NCBI RefSeq assembly: GCF_000341345.1
Contig: NC_020302.1
Coordinates: forward strand, 1,840,075 to 1,904,074
Direction: 5' to 3'
DNA length: 64,000 nt
DNA from: Corynebacterium halotolerans YIM 70093 = DSM 44683
GTDB lineage: Bacteria; Actinomycetota; Actinomycetes; Mycobacteriales; Mycobacteriaceae
Of the stretch, positions 48,835 through 57,904 are shown one piece after another. The notes below the pieces were generated by a model that made no database searches, was not told the DNA's origin, and saw only the letters and a program-made list of their open reading frames with translations. The position numbers and the translations under genes were made by a program. The stretch's first letter is position 1. Every line of letters starts with the position of its first letter.

Positions 48835-49740
48835 TCAGACCGCGCGGTATTCGACGGCGTCGGCGGTGGCGCCGAGGAACGCCTCCTCGAGGCTGGGGGT
48901 GGCGCGGGTCAGGGAACGGATGACGATGCGGTGGTCCAGGCAGAGCTCGCCGATGAGGGTGGTGGTGACCGCGGTGTCGGTGACCGTGACGGTGTCGCCC
49001 TCCCGTTCGGCGGCAATTCCCTGCCCGGCGAGGGCGGCGACGAGGGTGGTCGGATCGCTCACCTCGGCTTCGACCGTTCCGGATCCCGCGGCCCCGACGA
49101 ACTCCTCCACTGTGCCGGAGCCGATGAGTTCACCCCGGCCGATCACCACGAGGCGGTCGGCGGTCAGGGCCATCTCGGACAGCAGATGGGAGGAGACCAG
49201 CACGGCCCTGCCCTCGGCGGCGAACTGCCGGATCTGGTCGCGCATCCAGTGCACCCCCTCCGGGTCGAGCCCGTTGACCGGTTCGTCGAGGAGGATGTGC
49301 GCCGGGTCACCCAGCAGGGCGCACGCCAGACCGAGCCGCTGTTTCATCCCGAGCGAGTAGCCGCCCACCTTGCGCTGGGCGACCTGCAGGATGCCGACCC
49401 GGTCGAGCACCTCGTCGACGCGGGAGGTCGGCAGGCCGGCCAGGGCCGCCATCGCGGCCAGGTGGGCGCGCGCGGTGCGGCCGGGGTGGAACCAGGTGGC
49501 GTCGAGCAGCGTGCCGACGACACGCGAGGGGTGGCGCAGGCCCCGGAACGCCTGGCCGTCGAAGGTGGCTGTGCCCGAGGTCGGTGTCTCGAGCCCGACG
49601 CACATGCGCATGGTGGTGGACTTGCCGGAACCATTGGGGCCGAGGAAGCCGGTCACCTGCCCGTCGGGGACTGTGAAGGACAGGTCGCGGACGGCGTTGT
49701 GGCCGCGGTAGGTCTTGGTGAGGCGTTCGACTGTGAGCAT
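48835..49740 (-). CDS. ABC transporter ATP-binding protein
   Basis: The 301-residue ATPase has Walker A GPNGSGKST at about residues 35-43, the signature YSLGMKQRLGLACALLG, Walker B HILLDEP and the switch His in VLVSSHLLSEM. The C-terminal 80 residues form the regulatory extension common in DrrA/BcrA-like drug or lantibiotic exporters. It pairs with the downstream permease and follows the response regulator gene by 60 bases. Confidence 0.9.
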   Translation of the reverse strand: MLTVERLTKTYRGHNAVRDLSFTVPDGQVTGFLGPNGSGKSTTMRMCVGLETPTSGTATFDGQAFRGLRHPSRVVGTLLDATWFHPGRTARAHLAAMAALAGLPTSRVDEVLDRVGILQVAQRKVGGYSLGMKQRLGLACALLGDPAHILLDEPVNGLDPEGVHWMRDQIRQFAAEGRAVLVSSHLLSEMALTADRLVVIGRGELIGSGTVEEFVGAAGSGTVEAEVSDPTTLVAALAGQGIAAEREGDTVTVTDTAVTTTLIGELCLDHRIVIRSLTRATPSLEEAFLGATADAVEYRAV

Positions 49741-49800
49741 GTCTTCATGCTCGCCGGAACGCGAGCGGGAAACATCGTCCCTGAGGGTGAATCCACGGTC

Positions 49801-50478
49801 TCAGCCCTGGGGATGATCCAGCAGTTCGGCGGTGTCGACCAGGCCGGTGCGGTAGGCGAAGAGCACCGCGTGGACGCGGTCGCGGGAGCTCGTCTTCATC
49901 AGGATGTGGCGCACGTGGGTCTTGACGGTGGCCATCGAGACGAATTCGGCCCCGGCGATCTCTTCATTGCTGTATCCGAGGGCGATCAGCCGCAGAACCT
50001 CGTGCTCCCGGGGCGTGAGCTCGGCCAGGGAGCGCTCGTCACGGGTAACGCCGGAGCCGCCCGGGCGGGGCGCGCGCAGGGTACGCAGGACCTGGGCGGT
50101 GACCCGCGGGGCGAGGACAGCGTCGCCGCGGTGGACGAGGCGGATGGCGTCGAGCAGCTCCTCCGGCTGGGCATCCTTGAGCAGGAAGCCGCTGGCGCCG
50201 GCGTCGATCGCGCCCGAGACGAACTCGCCGTCGTCGAAGGTGGTCAGCATGATCACCTTCACGTGGTCGTCACCGGACAACAGTCGGCGGGTGGCGGTGA
50301 TGCCGTCCATGCCGGGCATCTGCACGTCCATGAGCACGACGTCGACCGGCTCCTGGGACGGGACCTCGGCGCCGTCACCGGCCTGCCACCTCACCGCCAT
50401 GTCGTCCTGGGAGCCGATGAGCATGGCGAAGCCGGCGCGCACCAGGGGTTGGTCGTCGACGAGTCCCACCCGGATCAT
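49801..50478 (-). CDS. NarL/LuxR-type response regulator
   Basis: The 225-residue protein has a receiver domain with the phospho-acceptor Asp 51 in VVLMDVQMPGMDG, the switch Thr in VIMLTTFDD and Lys in GFLLKDAQ. A LuxR-type helix-turn-helix (LTPREHEVLRLIALGYSNEEIA to VKTHVRHILMK) occupies about residues 153-215. Its start overlaps the kinase stop by 4 bases. The adjacent ABC exporter is the likely target. Confidence 0.93.
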   Translation of the reverse strand: MIRVGLVDDQPLVRAGFAMLIGSQDDMAVRWQAGDGAEVPSQEPVDVVLMDVQMPGMDGITATRRLLSGDDHVKVIMLTTFDDGEFVSGAIDAGASGFLLKDAQPEELLDAIRLVHRGDAVLAPRVTAQVLRTLRAPRPGGSGVTRDERSLAELTPREHEVLRLIALGYSNEEIAGAEFVSMATVKTHVRHILMKTSSRDRVHAVLFAYRTGLVDTAELLDHPQG

Positions 50479-51608
50479 GCCGGCACCTCCGCGGTGACGG
50501 TGAACCGCCCGGCGCGCAGCTCTTGCCGGAGTCGGCCGCCGTGGGCCCGCCCCCGCTCGCGCATGCCGACGAGCCCGAATCCGGCGGTGTCGCCGGGTGG
50601 CTCGACAGCGGGATTGCTCGCCCTGACAGTCAGGTTTTTACCCTTGACTGTGACGCCGATAGTGCCCATGGGTTCGCTGGCGTGGCGCAGCATGTTGGTC
50701 AGCATCTCCTGGATGATCCGGTAGAGAGTGAACTGGTTGAGGGTGGGCAGCTCCGCCGGGATCTCCGCCAGCCCGGTGACGCGGACGTCGAGGCCGGAAC
50801 GGCGGGCGTCGTCGATGAGGGCGCCGAGTTCGGCGGCGCCCGGCGCGGCCTGGAGGTCGCGCCCGGTGTCCTCGCGCAGCACGGACAACAGCCCCCGCAT
50901 CTGCTTGAGCGCCTGGCGGGAGGTGTCCGAGATCGTCGCCAGGGTGTCGACGGCCACCTGTGGGTCCTTCGCCGCCGCGAAACGCGCGCCGTCGGCCAGC
51001 GCGATGACGCCGGAGAGGCTGTGGGCGACGATGTCGTGCATCTCGCGGGCGATGCGGGTGCGCTCCACCACGCCCGCCAGCTCGGCCTTCTCCTGCAGCG
51101 CCCGGTAGTCGGAGCGACGGCGGCGGATCTGGAGGCCGACCATCCAGAAGAAGCCGAGGACCAGCCACACCCCCGCCACCAGCACGGCCACGATAAGCCC
51201 CGGATGCTGCGCGGCGGTCCCGGTCTGCATGAACGCGACATCACCGCCAACGACCAATCCGGTACCGGCCAGCAGCCAGACCAACCACACCGGCCGCAGG
51301 CGGGCGTGCGAGTAGGCGCTGACCAGATAGGTGGCGTAGAACACCGGCACGGAGACCTGGACGGAGCCGCGGAGATCCGGCAGGAACGCTGCCACGGTCA
51401 ACGCGACGGCGACCACTCCGATCGCGGCGTCCGGCTTCCGGGGGTGCAGCAGTAACGCCGCCGTGACCACCGTGATGATCACCGCCGCCGGGGCGTCGAG
51501 ATGGTCGGCGGCCCGGTAGGTGCCGGTGGTGCTCACTGCGATCCCCACGATCATCAGCACCCGGAACGGGCTGCCGACCCAGTTCGTCGGCCAGCGCAGT
51601 TTCGTCAT
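50475..51608 (-). CDS. sensor histidine kinase (HisKA_3 type)
   Basis: The 377-residue protein has about five membrane helices within residues 15-160 and no large external domain, so it may sense membrane or envelope stress. The dimerisation domain carries His 191 in REMHDIVAHSLSG; the ATPase domain has LYRIIQEMLTNMLRHA (N box) and GFGLVGMRERGRAHGG (G box). It starts the operon HK-RR-ATPase-permease. A TATCCT hexamer 8 bases upstream suggests a leaderless start. Confidence 0.92.
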   Translation of the reverse strand: MTKLRWPTNWVGSPFRVLMIVGIAVSTTGTYRAADHLDAPAAVIITVVTAALLLHPRKPDAAIGVVAVALTVAAFLPDLRGSVQVSVPVFYATYLVSAYSHARLRPVWLVWLLAGTGLVVGGDVAFMQTGTAAQHPGLIVAVLVAGVWLVLGFFWMVGLQIRRRRSDYRALQEKAELAGVVERTRIAREMHDIVAHSLSGVIALADGARFAAAKDPQVAVDTLATISDTSRQALKQMRGLLSVLREDTGRDLQAAPGAAELGALIDDARRSGLDVRVTGLAEIPAELPTLNQFTLYRIIQEMLTNMLRHASEPMGTIGVTVKGKNLTVRASNPAVEPPGDTAGFGLVGMRERGRAHGGRLRQELRAGRFTVTAEVPA

Positions 51609-51616
51609 GTCGCCCC

Positions 51617-51622
51617 AGGATA
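51617..51622 (-). promoter_or_regulatory. -10 element of the histidine kinase operon
   Basis: TATCCT lies 8 bases before ATG 51608. Confidence 0.4.
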
Positions 51623-51679
51623 GTGTCCGCTCAGGGGCGGTTCCTCATCCCCGGGGATGATTCCGCCGCCACAGCCCCG

Positions 51680-52465
51680 CTACAATCCCGCGACGTCCCC
51701 GATGACGTAGACGGCAGGGGATCCCACCTGGTTGTCCGCCATCGTCTCGGCCAGCGTGCCGAGGGTGCAGCGGAAGGCCCGCTGAGCGTCTGTGGTGCCC
51801 TCCTGGATCACCACGGCCGGAGTGTCCGCGGGCATCTCAGCGGCCAGGAGGGCGTCGGCGATGGCCGCGGCGTTGCGCACGCCCATGATCACCGAGATGG
51901 TGCCGCCGGCCTTGGCGAGGGCGCCCCAGTTCACCAGGGACTTCGGGTGTCCGGGCGGCAGGTGCCCGGAGACGACCGTGAAGGAGTGGACCACCCCACG
52001 CTGGGTGATCGGGATGCCGGCCGCTGCGGGGACGGAGACCGCACTGGTCACGCCGGGAACGATCTCGCACGGGACACCCGCCGCGCGGCAGACGACCAGC
52101 TCCTCGAAGCCGCGGCCGAAGACGTACGGGTCACCACCCTTGAGCCGGACGACGCGCTTTCCGGCGCGGGCATGCTCGACGATGAGCTGATTCGTCTTCT
52201 CCTGGGCCACCTGCCGACCGTAGGGCAGCTTGGAGACGTCGATGATCTCCTTTGAGCCGGTGTCGCAGAGCTTGGCGAGCTCGCCCGTCGGTCCCAGGTG
52301 GTCGGTGAGGATGACGTCGGCCGCCTGGAGGGCGTGCATCCCACGCACGGTGATCAGGTCCCACGCGCCAGGGCCGCCGCCGACCAGGGTCACGCCGGGC
52401 AGGCCGGTTGCGGACGTGTCGGTGGGGTGCGGGTGCAGGTCGGTGCGGGGGCTCGGGGCGCTCAT
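51680..52465 (-). CDS. cobA: uroporphyrinogen-III C-methyltransferase
   Basis: The enzyme makes precorrin-2 for siroheme (and possibly cobalamin) using SAM. Family motifs are [18 protein letters not shown], then [24 protein letters not shown] and [21 protein letters not shown]. The 261-residue length is that of a stand-alone SUMT without CysG domains. ATG 52465 is chosen because a TAGACT -10 ends 8 bases upstream; the longer frame has no support. Confidence 0.94.
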   Translation of the reverse strand: MSAPSPRTDLHPHPTDTSATGLPGVTLVGGGPGAWDLITVRGMHALQAADVILTDHLGPTGELAKLCDTGSKEIIDVSKLPYGRQVAQEKTNQLIVEHARAGKRVVRLKGGDPYVFGRGFEELVVCRAAGVPCEIVPGVTSAVSVPAAAGIPITQRGVVHSFTVVSGHLPPGHPKSLVNWGALAKAGGTISVIMGVRNAAAIADALLAAEMPADTPAVVIQEGTTDAQRAFRCTLGTLAETMADNQVGSPAVYVIGDVAGL

Positions 52466-52473
52466 GGGTGCCC

Positions 52474-52479
52474 AGTCTA
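52474..52479 (-). promoter_or_regulatory. -10 element of cobA
   Basis: TAGACT (TANANT) lies 8 bases before ATG 52465. Confidence 0.45.
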
Positions 52480-52601
52480 GATGGTGTGGTGCGGGGCAAC
52501 CGAACCGAGCGGTACGGTTCCGCCTCCATCGGGACAGCCCGGCGCGCGACAACGCGGTCCGCTGTGCGGGAACGGCTCTTCCTCCCCCGTCCGCCCGCGG
52601 C

Positions 52602-52607
52602 TACGCT
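52602..52607 (+). promoter_or_regulatory. -10 element of selO (leaderless)
   Basis: TACGCT lies 6 bases before ATG 52614. Confidence 0.4.
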
Positions 52608-52613
52608 GGGGTC

Positions 52614-54098
52614 ATGAGCACGCAGACTCAGCTGTCCGCCCGCTTCGCCGACACTTTCCCCGAACTCGCCGTGCCCTGGCGCTCCGAGGAGGCCCCCGAC
52701 CCGCGGCTCGTCGTCCTCAACGACGCCCTGGCCACCGAGCTGGGCCTCGACCCGGAGTGGTTGCGCACGCCGGACGGGGTGGCCTTCCTCCTCGGCCGGG
52801 ACGTCCCCGAGGACGCCCGCCCCGTGGCGCAGGGCTACGCCGGCCACCAGTTCGGCCAGTTCGTCCCCCGCCTGGGTGACGGGCGCGCCCTCCTGCTCGG
52901 CGAAGTCACCGACCACGACGGGCGGGTGCGCGACATCCACCTCAAGGGCTCCGGCCCGACCCCCTTCTCCCGCGGCGGCGACGGCCGCGCCGTGCTCGGC
53001 CCCATGCTGCGCGAGTACCTGGTCAGCGAGGCCGTCCACGCCCTCGGGGTGCCGACGACCCGCTCACTGGCCGTGATCACGACCGGCCGGAAGGTGCAGC
53101 GCACCCGGGTCGAGTCCGGCGCGCTGCTCGTCCGCGTCGCCGCCAGCCATCTGCGCGTGGGCTCCTTCCAGTACGCCCGGCTCATCGACGGCAGCCGTGG
53201 CGGGGACGGTGAGGAGCTCGACGTCACCAGGCGGCTCGCCGACGCCGCGATCGACCGCCATCACCCGCAGGCCCGCGGGGCCGAGCAGCCCTACCTGGCG
53301 CTGTTCGAGTCGGTGATGGACGCCCAGGCGAGCCTGGTGGCGCAGTGGATGCGGCTGGGATTCATCCACGGGGTGATGAACACGGACAACACCACCATCT
53401 CCGGCGAGACCATCGACTACGGCCCGTGCGCGTTCATGGACGCCTTCAACCCGGACACGGTCTACAGCTCCATCGACGCCCAGGGTCGTTACGCCTACAG
53501 GAACCAGCCGGCGATCATCGGCTGGAATCTCGCCCGCTTCGCCGAAACTCTGCTGCCGCTCATCGACGACAACGTCGAGCAGGCGGCGGCAACGCTCCAG
53601 CCGGTGATGAACTCCTTCAGCGATCGCTACCGGGCGGCGTGGCTGCGCGAGACCTCCCGTTCGCTGGGCCTGCCGACCACCGACATCTCCCCCGACCAGG
53701 AGAAGCTCATCGATGACCTGATCGGGCTGCTCACCGAGCATCAGCCGGATCTGACCAGGTTCAACCGGCTGCTGGCCGAGACCGCCTCAGTGGACCAGGT
53801 GGACGACGCCCCGGTGCTGCGCATGTTCACCGCCCCCGGCGACATCACCGCATGGTTGAAGCGCTGGCTGGCGATGAGCCCCGATCGCGAGGCGATGAAG
53901 CGCGTCAACCCGATCTACGTTCCGCGCAACCACCTCGTTGAGGAGGCGTTGAAAGCTGCCGAGGACGGCGAGATGGCACCGTTCCTGCGCCTTCTCGACG
54001 CCGTGACCTCACCGTTCGAACGCCACGGCCGGTTCTCGAAGCTCGAGTACCCGGCCCCGGAGGACTTCGGGCGGTACGTGACCTACTGCGGGACCTAG
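52614..54098 (+). CDS. selO: protein adenylyltransferase SelO (YdiU family)
   Basis: SelO transfers AMP to Ser, Thr or Tyr residues of target proteins using an inverted pseudokinase fold. Family motifs are [25 protein letters not shown], then [16 protein letters not shown] with the ATP-binding Lys, and [22 protein letters not shown] with the metal-binding Asn and Asp. The end, TYCGT, has Cys where eukaryotic forms carry selenocysteine. The protein is 494 aa, a standard length. Confidence 0.94.
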   Translation: MSTQTQLSARFADTFPELAVPWRSEEAPDPRLVVLNDALATELGLDPEWLRTPDGVAFLLGRDVPEDARPVAQGYAGHQFGQFVPRLGDGRALLLGEVTDHDGRVRDIHLKGSGPTPFSRGGDGRAVLGPMLREYLVSEAVHALGVPTTRSLAVITTGRKVQRTRVESGALLVRVAASHLRVGSFQYARLIDGSRGGDGEELDVTRRLADAAIDRHHPQARGAEQPYLALFESVMDAQASLVAQWMRLGFIHGVMNTDNTTISGETIDYGPCAFMDAFNPDTVYSSIDAQGRYAYRNQPAIIGWNLARFAETLLPLIDDNVEQAAATLQPVMNSFSDRYRAAWLRETSRSLGLPTTDISPDQEKLIDDLIGLLTEHQPDLTRFNRLLAETASVDQVDDAPVLRMFTAPGDITAWLKRWLAMSPDREAMKRVNPIYVPRNHLVEEALKAAEDGEMAPFLRLLDAVTSPFERHGRFSKLEYPAPEDFGRYVTYCGT

Positions 54099-54118
54099 TA
54101 CCGCGGCTGTGAACTTTT

Positions 54119-54150
54119 GCCCCGTGGGTCGTTCGCCCCACGGGCATTTT
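54119..54150 (+). terminator. selO intrinsic terminator
   Basis: CCCGTGGG and CCCACGGG arms (54121-54128 with 54137-54144) around an 8-base loop are followed by CATTTT. Nothing else recognisable lies between here and 54313. Confidence 0.8.
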
Positions 54151-54313
54151 CCTGCTCCGCTGTGGAAGAAGTGGTTGACCACATGGTGATCGGGGTTGCA
54201 GGCTCAAAAGAATCAGATCCGGCCCTTTCCCGCAACGAGGCCAGCGGCTGTCGGGTAATACGTGGGCGGGGCCACCGACCGGTCCCGCGGGTGCGCAGCG
54301 GCGCACTCACCCG

Positions 54314-55210
54314 CTAGAACCGGTCGATCTCGATCTTCTTCATGTCCATGAGCTTTGCGTAGGCGCCGTCGCGATCCATCAGTTCATTCATGTTCTCGGG
54401 CGCGATCTGCCAGCTCACGCCGAACTCGTCGGTGCACCACCCACACTGCTCGGCCTCGGGGACGTGGGAGAGCTGGTCCCACAGCTGGTCGATCTCGGCC
54501 TGGTCGGCCGCGTTGACGAGCAGAGAAATACCCGGGGTGAAGGTGAAGTCCTGCTCCACCCCGGAGTCCATGGCCGCGAACCACTGGCCTTCGAGCTGGA
54601 AGTCGGTGTACATCACCGCGCCCTCGGGGGCGGGGCCGGTCTGCTCGGAGTAGAGCGCGGTGGCGCCGTCGGCGGAGTCGGGGAAGGCGACGAGGTAGCG
54701 TTCCTTCGCCTTGGCCGCCCGGTTCTGCTCCGCCCCACCGAACAGCAGGCTGGGGTACACGCTCGGCCGGCTGCCTGCCCCGTCCGTGGAGTCGATGAGG
54801 GAGAGCTGCCAGCTCACGCCGTAGCGGTCCTGCATCCAGCCGTAGTAGGAGCTGAAGGGGTACTCGGTCAACGGCATCAGTTCGGTGCCGCCCTCCCCCA
54901 GCGCCTCCCAGGTCTCGTCCAGCCGCTGCCGGGCGTCGCCGTCGGAGTGCTCGTCGAAGGCGACCATGAAGGAGATCGCCGGGTTCGGGGTGAACTCGTC
55001 GCCCGCGTTGATGAGAGTGAAGCGGAAGCCGGCGATCTCGAGGTCGATGGTGAGCACCTCGCCGGCGAAGTCCCGCTGGAAATCCGGCAGCCCCTCCTGC
55101 GGGTAATAGGTGGTGTCGATGAGCTGGGTGCCGGGAAAGGCGGTGCGGTAGAACTCCGCGGCCTCGGCCGCGTTCCGGTGGAACCAGAGGTTGGGGACGA
55201 TCTTCTGCAT
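54314..55210 (-). CDS. tandem VOC (PhnB-like / UbiG-UbiE glyoxalase-type) protein, copy 2
   Basis: The 298-residue protein has two VOC modules of the PhnB-like type: MQKIVPNLWFHRNAAEAAEFYRTAFPGT at the start and SLLFGGAEQNRAAKAKERYLVAFP in the second half. Each module repeats the WFHRNAAEAAEFY or DRYGVSWQLS signature. It is a paralogue of the next gene; the last 30 bases before and including the stop are identical. ATG 55210 is preceded by GGGGAGA; the longer frame has no support. Relatives include fosfomycin and bleomycin resistance proteins, but the substrate is unknown. Confidence 0.82.
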   Translation of the reverse strand: MQKIVPNLWFHRNAAEAAEFYRTAFPGTQLIDTTYYPQEGLPDFQRDFAGEVLTIDLEIAGFRFTLINAGDEFTPNPAISFMVAFDEHSDGDARQRLDETWEALGEGGTELMPLTEYPFSSYYGWMQDRYGVSWQLSLIDSTDGAGSRPSVYPSLLFGGAEQNRAAKAKERYLVAFPDSADGATALYSEQTGPAPEGAVMYTDFQLEGQWFAAMDSGVEQDFTFTPGISLLVNAADQAEIDQLWDQLSHVPEAEQCGWCTDEFGVSWQIAPENMNELMDRDGAYAKLMDMKKIEIDRF

Positions 55211-55296
55211 CAGGGGTCTCCCATCTCCCCGCAGGGCTGTGGTGGGGCCCACATTACGCCGGGTGCGCCGCGGCGTCGACAAGCCTCGTCGCCCGC

Positions 55297-56187
55297 CTAG
55301 AACCGGTCGATCTCGATCTTCTTCATCTCCATGAACCTGCCGTACCCGCCCGGCCGGGACAGCAGCTCGTCGAGGTTGTCGGGGACGATCTGCCAGCTAA
55401 CGCCGTAGCGGTCGGTCAGCCAGCCGCACTGACCGTCGTCGGGATCGGCGGCCAACGCCGCCCACAGCCGGTCGATCTCCTCCTGACCATGGGCGTTGAC
55501 CAGCAGGGAGACTCCCGGTGTGAAGGTGAAGGGCTGCTCCACGGCGGAGTCCATGGCCGAGAGCCACTCCCCGGCCAGCTGGAAGTCGGAGAAGATGACC
55601 GAGTCGGTGGTCACGACCCCGTTGTCCCGGTCGTAGTGGACCCGGTCGCCCAGCCGCGCGTCGGGGAACACCGAGAGGTAGTGGTCCACGGCCTCTCCCG
55701 CCTTGTTCTGCACGGGTCCACAGAACATGAGGCTGGGGATGAGGAAGGGCCGCGGGTCACCGTCCGGGTTGGTGAGCATCAGCTCCCAGTTGACCCCGTA
55801 CTTGTCCTGCACCCAGCCGTAGCGCGGGCTGAAGGGGTAGTCGCCGAGTTCCGTGTGTACCTGGCCGCCCTCGGTGAGCCGGTACCAGGTGCGGTCGAGG
55901 TCCCCGCGGGCGTCGATGCGGAAGGCGGGGTCGAAGTTGACGAAGAAGTTGATCGCGGGGTTCGGGGTGAACTCGTCGCCGGCGTTGATCAGCGCCAGCC
56001 GGTAGCCGCCGATCTCGAGGGTGATGGACATGGTGCGCCCGGCGTACTCCCGCTGGAACTCGGGCAGGCCCTCGGTGGGGTAGGTCTCGGTCGCCACGAC
56101 ATGGGCCTCCGGAAAGGCGGCGAGGTAGAACTGCGCGGCCTCGTCGGCCACGCCGTTGAGCCAGATGTGGGGGACGATCGTCTGCAT
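55297..56187 (-). CDS. tandem VOC (PhnB-like) protein, copy 1
   Basis: The 296-residue paralogue starts MQTIVPHIWLNGVADEAAQFYLAAFPEA, contains FSPRYGWVQDKYGVNWELM and ends MEMKKIEIDRF. It has two VOC modules. It is the promoter-proximal copy, 86 bases upstream of the second, and divergent from the TetR gene. AAGGA precedes ATG 56187. A possible -10 is TAGAGT (56229-56234). Confidence 0.83.
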   Translation of the reverse strand: MQTIVPHIWLNGVADEAAQFYLAAFPEAHVVATETYPTEGLPEFQREYAGRTMSITLEIGGYRLALINAGDEFTPNPAINFFVNFDPAFRIDARGDLDRTWYRLTEGGQVHTELGDYPFSPRYGWVQDKYGVNWELMLTNPDGDPRPFLIPSLMFCGPVQNKAGEAVDHYLSVFPDARLGDRVHYDRDNGVVTTDSVIFSDFQLAGEWLSAMDSAVEQPFTFTPGVSLLVNAHGQEEIDRLWAALAADPDDGQCGWLTDRYGVSWQIVPDNLDELLSRPGGYGRFMEMKKIEIDRF

Positions 56188-56286
56188 CGGACTGATTTCC
56201 TTCAGCGTAGAGGGCTGGGATTGTGTTTACTCTACGCCCGGCCCCGACCGATTATGGCCGGTATGGATATTCGTTATAGACACGTC

Positions 56287-56302
56287 CTGAACAGGCGTTT
56301 AA
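56287..56302. promoter_or_regulatory. TetR operator candidate, distal copy
   Basis: CTGAACAGGCGTTTAA differs at two positions from the perfect palindrome at 56307-56322. It starts 20 bases upstream of that copy, two helical turns. Confidence 0.5.
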
Positions 56303-56305
56303 ACT
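56300..56305 (+). promoter_or_regulatory. -10 element of tetR-ABC operon (leaderless)
   Basis: TAAACT (TANANT) lies 7 bases before ATG 56313, between and touching the two operator copies. Confidence 0.55.
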
Positions 56306-56306
56306 A

Positions 56307-56322
56307 TTGAACATGAGTTCAA
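56307..56322. promoter_or_regulatory. TetR operator candidate over the start codon
   Basis: TTGAACATGAGTTCAA is a perfect palindrome with a four-base centre, and the ATG start of the regulator gene lies inside it. Repressor binding here would block initiation of its own leaderless transcript. Confidence 0.65.
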
Positions 56323-56987
56323 CCGAGGCTGATTCCACCTCGGACGGCAAGCTGACCACCCGGGCCCGAATCATCCACGCCGCCGTCCGCCGCTTCGCCG
56401 CCGACGGCCTGGGCGCTCCCCTGCGCGCCGTCGCCACGGACGCCGGGGTCAGCCCCGGTCTGATCATCCACCACTTCGGCTCCGGCGAGGGGCTGCGCGA
56501 GGCCTGCGACCGCCACGTCCTCGAGGCCACCGCGCGGAGCAAGGAGTCCGTCCTCTCCCCCGGCGCGGGCGCGGCGGCGATGCTCTCCCAGCTCGCACAG
56601 ATCGAGGAGTACGCCCCGGTCATCGGGTACGTGCTGCGCCGACTGCAGACCGGCGGTCCCCTGACCCGCCGGCTGGTCGACGCCTTCGCCGCCGACGCCG
56701 TGGACTACCTGCGCCGCGGCGAGAAGGCGGGCACGGTGCGTCCGAGCCGTGACCGGGAAGCGCGCGCCCGGGTGCTGACCGAGCAGGCGCTCGGTGCGCT
56801 GCTGCTGCAGCTGCCGGCGCAGCAGGAGCACCTGGACCTCGACGAACTCCCCCGCTGGCTCGACGACTACGCCGAACGGATCATCGGGCCCGTGCTCGAG
56901 TACTACACCGAACCCATCCTCACCGACCCCACGCTGCTCGACGCCTACCTCGCCGCCCGCCCCAGGAGCAACCAGGAGACACCATGA
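56313..56987 (+). CDS. TetR family transcriptional regulator
   Basis: The 224-residue protein has an N-terminal TetR helix-turn-helix ([42 protein letters not shown], about residues 18-60) and a helical ligand domain of unknown specificity. ATG 56313 lies in a palindrome; the in-frame TTG 56307 is unlikely. It overlaps the following ABC gene by 4 bases. It probably represses its own operon and perhaps the divergent VOC genes. Confidence 0.92.
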   Translation: MSSTEADSTSDGKLTTRARIIHAAVRRFAADGLGAPLRAVATDAGVSPGLIIHHFGSGEGLREACDRHVLEATARSKESVLSPGAGAAAMLSQLAQIEEYAPVIGYVLRRLQTGGPLTRRLVDAFAADAVDYLRRGEKAGTVRPSRDREARARVLTEQALGALLLQLPAQQEHLDLDELPRWLDDYAERIIGPVLEYYTEPILTDPTLLDAYLAARPRSNQETP

Positions 56988-57904
56988 CCGGGACAGCCAT
57001 CTCCACCACCGACCTGACCAAGACCTTCGGGAGCACCCGCGCCCTCGACGACTTCACCTTCACCGTGCCCACCGGACAGGTGCGGGGTTTTCTGGGCCCC
57101 AACGGCGCCGGGAAATCGACCGCCATCCGCATCCTGCTCGGCATGCTCAGGGCCACCTCCGGCTCCGCGACGGTGCTGGGCCTGGACCCGTGGCGGGACG
57201 CGGTGGAACTGCACCACCGCCTGGCGTATGTCGCCGGGGACACCAACCTGTGGCCGAACCTGACCGGCGGGGAGGCCATCGACGTACTCACCCGCCACCA
57301 GCGCTCCGACGCGCAGCGCCGCCGGCGCGGGGAGCTGATCGAACGCTTCGAGCTCGACCCCACCAAGAAGGCCCGGACCTACTCCAAGGGCAACCGTCAG
57401 AAGGTCGCCCTGGTCTCGGCCCTGTCACTGGACGTCGAGCTCTACCTGCTGGATGAGCCCACCGCCGGCCTGGATCCGCTCATGGAATCCATCTTCACCG
57501 AGGAGATCCGCACCCTGCGTGACGAGGGTCGGACGGTCCTGCTCTCCAGCCACATCCTCGGCGAGGTGGAGAAGCTGTGCGACTCCGTGACCATCATCCG
57601 CGCCGGTACGGACGTCGAGCACGGCACCCTGACCGAACTGCGGCATCTGACCCGCTCCACCGTCACCGCCACCACGGCCGGGGACCCCGCGCGGCTCGAG
57701 TCGGCACCGGGCGTGCACGACCTCACCGTCGAGGGTCGGCAGCTGCGCTTCGACGTCGACGACCAGCGGCTGAACGAGGTGCTGCAGGTGCTCACGGAGC
57801 TGGGCGTGGAGCACCTGACGATCACTCCCCCGTCGCTCGAGGAGCTGTTCCTGCGCCACTACGGCGGCGCCGAAGCAGTGACCGGGAAGGGGACGAACCG
57901 ATGA
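56984..57904 (+). CDS. ABC exporter ATP-binding protein
   Basis: The 306-residue ATPase has Walker [10 protein letters not shown] at about residues 40-48, the signature [16 protein letters not shown], Walker B LYLLDEP and the switch His in [11 protein letters not shown]. The C-terminal regulatory extension is of the DrrA/TipC drug-export type. GGAG precedes ATG 56984, which overlaps the tetR stop; its own stop overlaps the permease start. The three genes form one unit. Confidence 0.91.
   Translation: MTGTAISTTDLTKTFGSTRALDDFTFTVPTGQVRGFLGPNGAGKSTAIRILLGMLRATSGSATVLGLDPWRDAVELHHRLAYVAGDTNLWPNLTGGEAIDVLTRHQRSDAQRRRRGELIERFELDPTKKARTYSKGNRQKVALVSALSLDVELYLLDEPTAGLDPLMESIFTEEIRTLRDEGRTVLLSSHILGEVEKLCDSVTIIRAGTDVEHGTLTELRHLTRSTVTATTAGDPARLESAPGVHDLTVEGRQLRFDVDDQRLNEVLQVLTELGVEHLTITPPSLEELFLRHYGGAEAVTGKGTNR

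Noticed and set aside
54150..54313. Possible gene remnant between selO and the VOC gene
   Set aside because: The short open frames show no family motif or ribosome site, and no tRNA or transposase signature was recognised.
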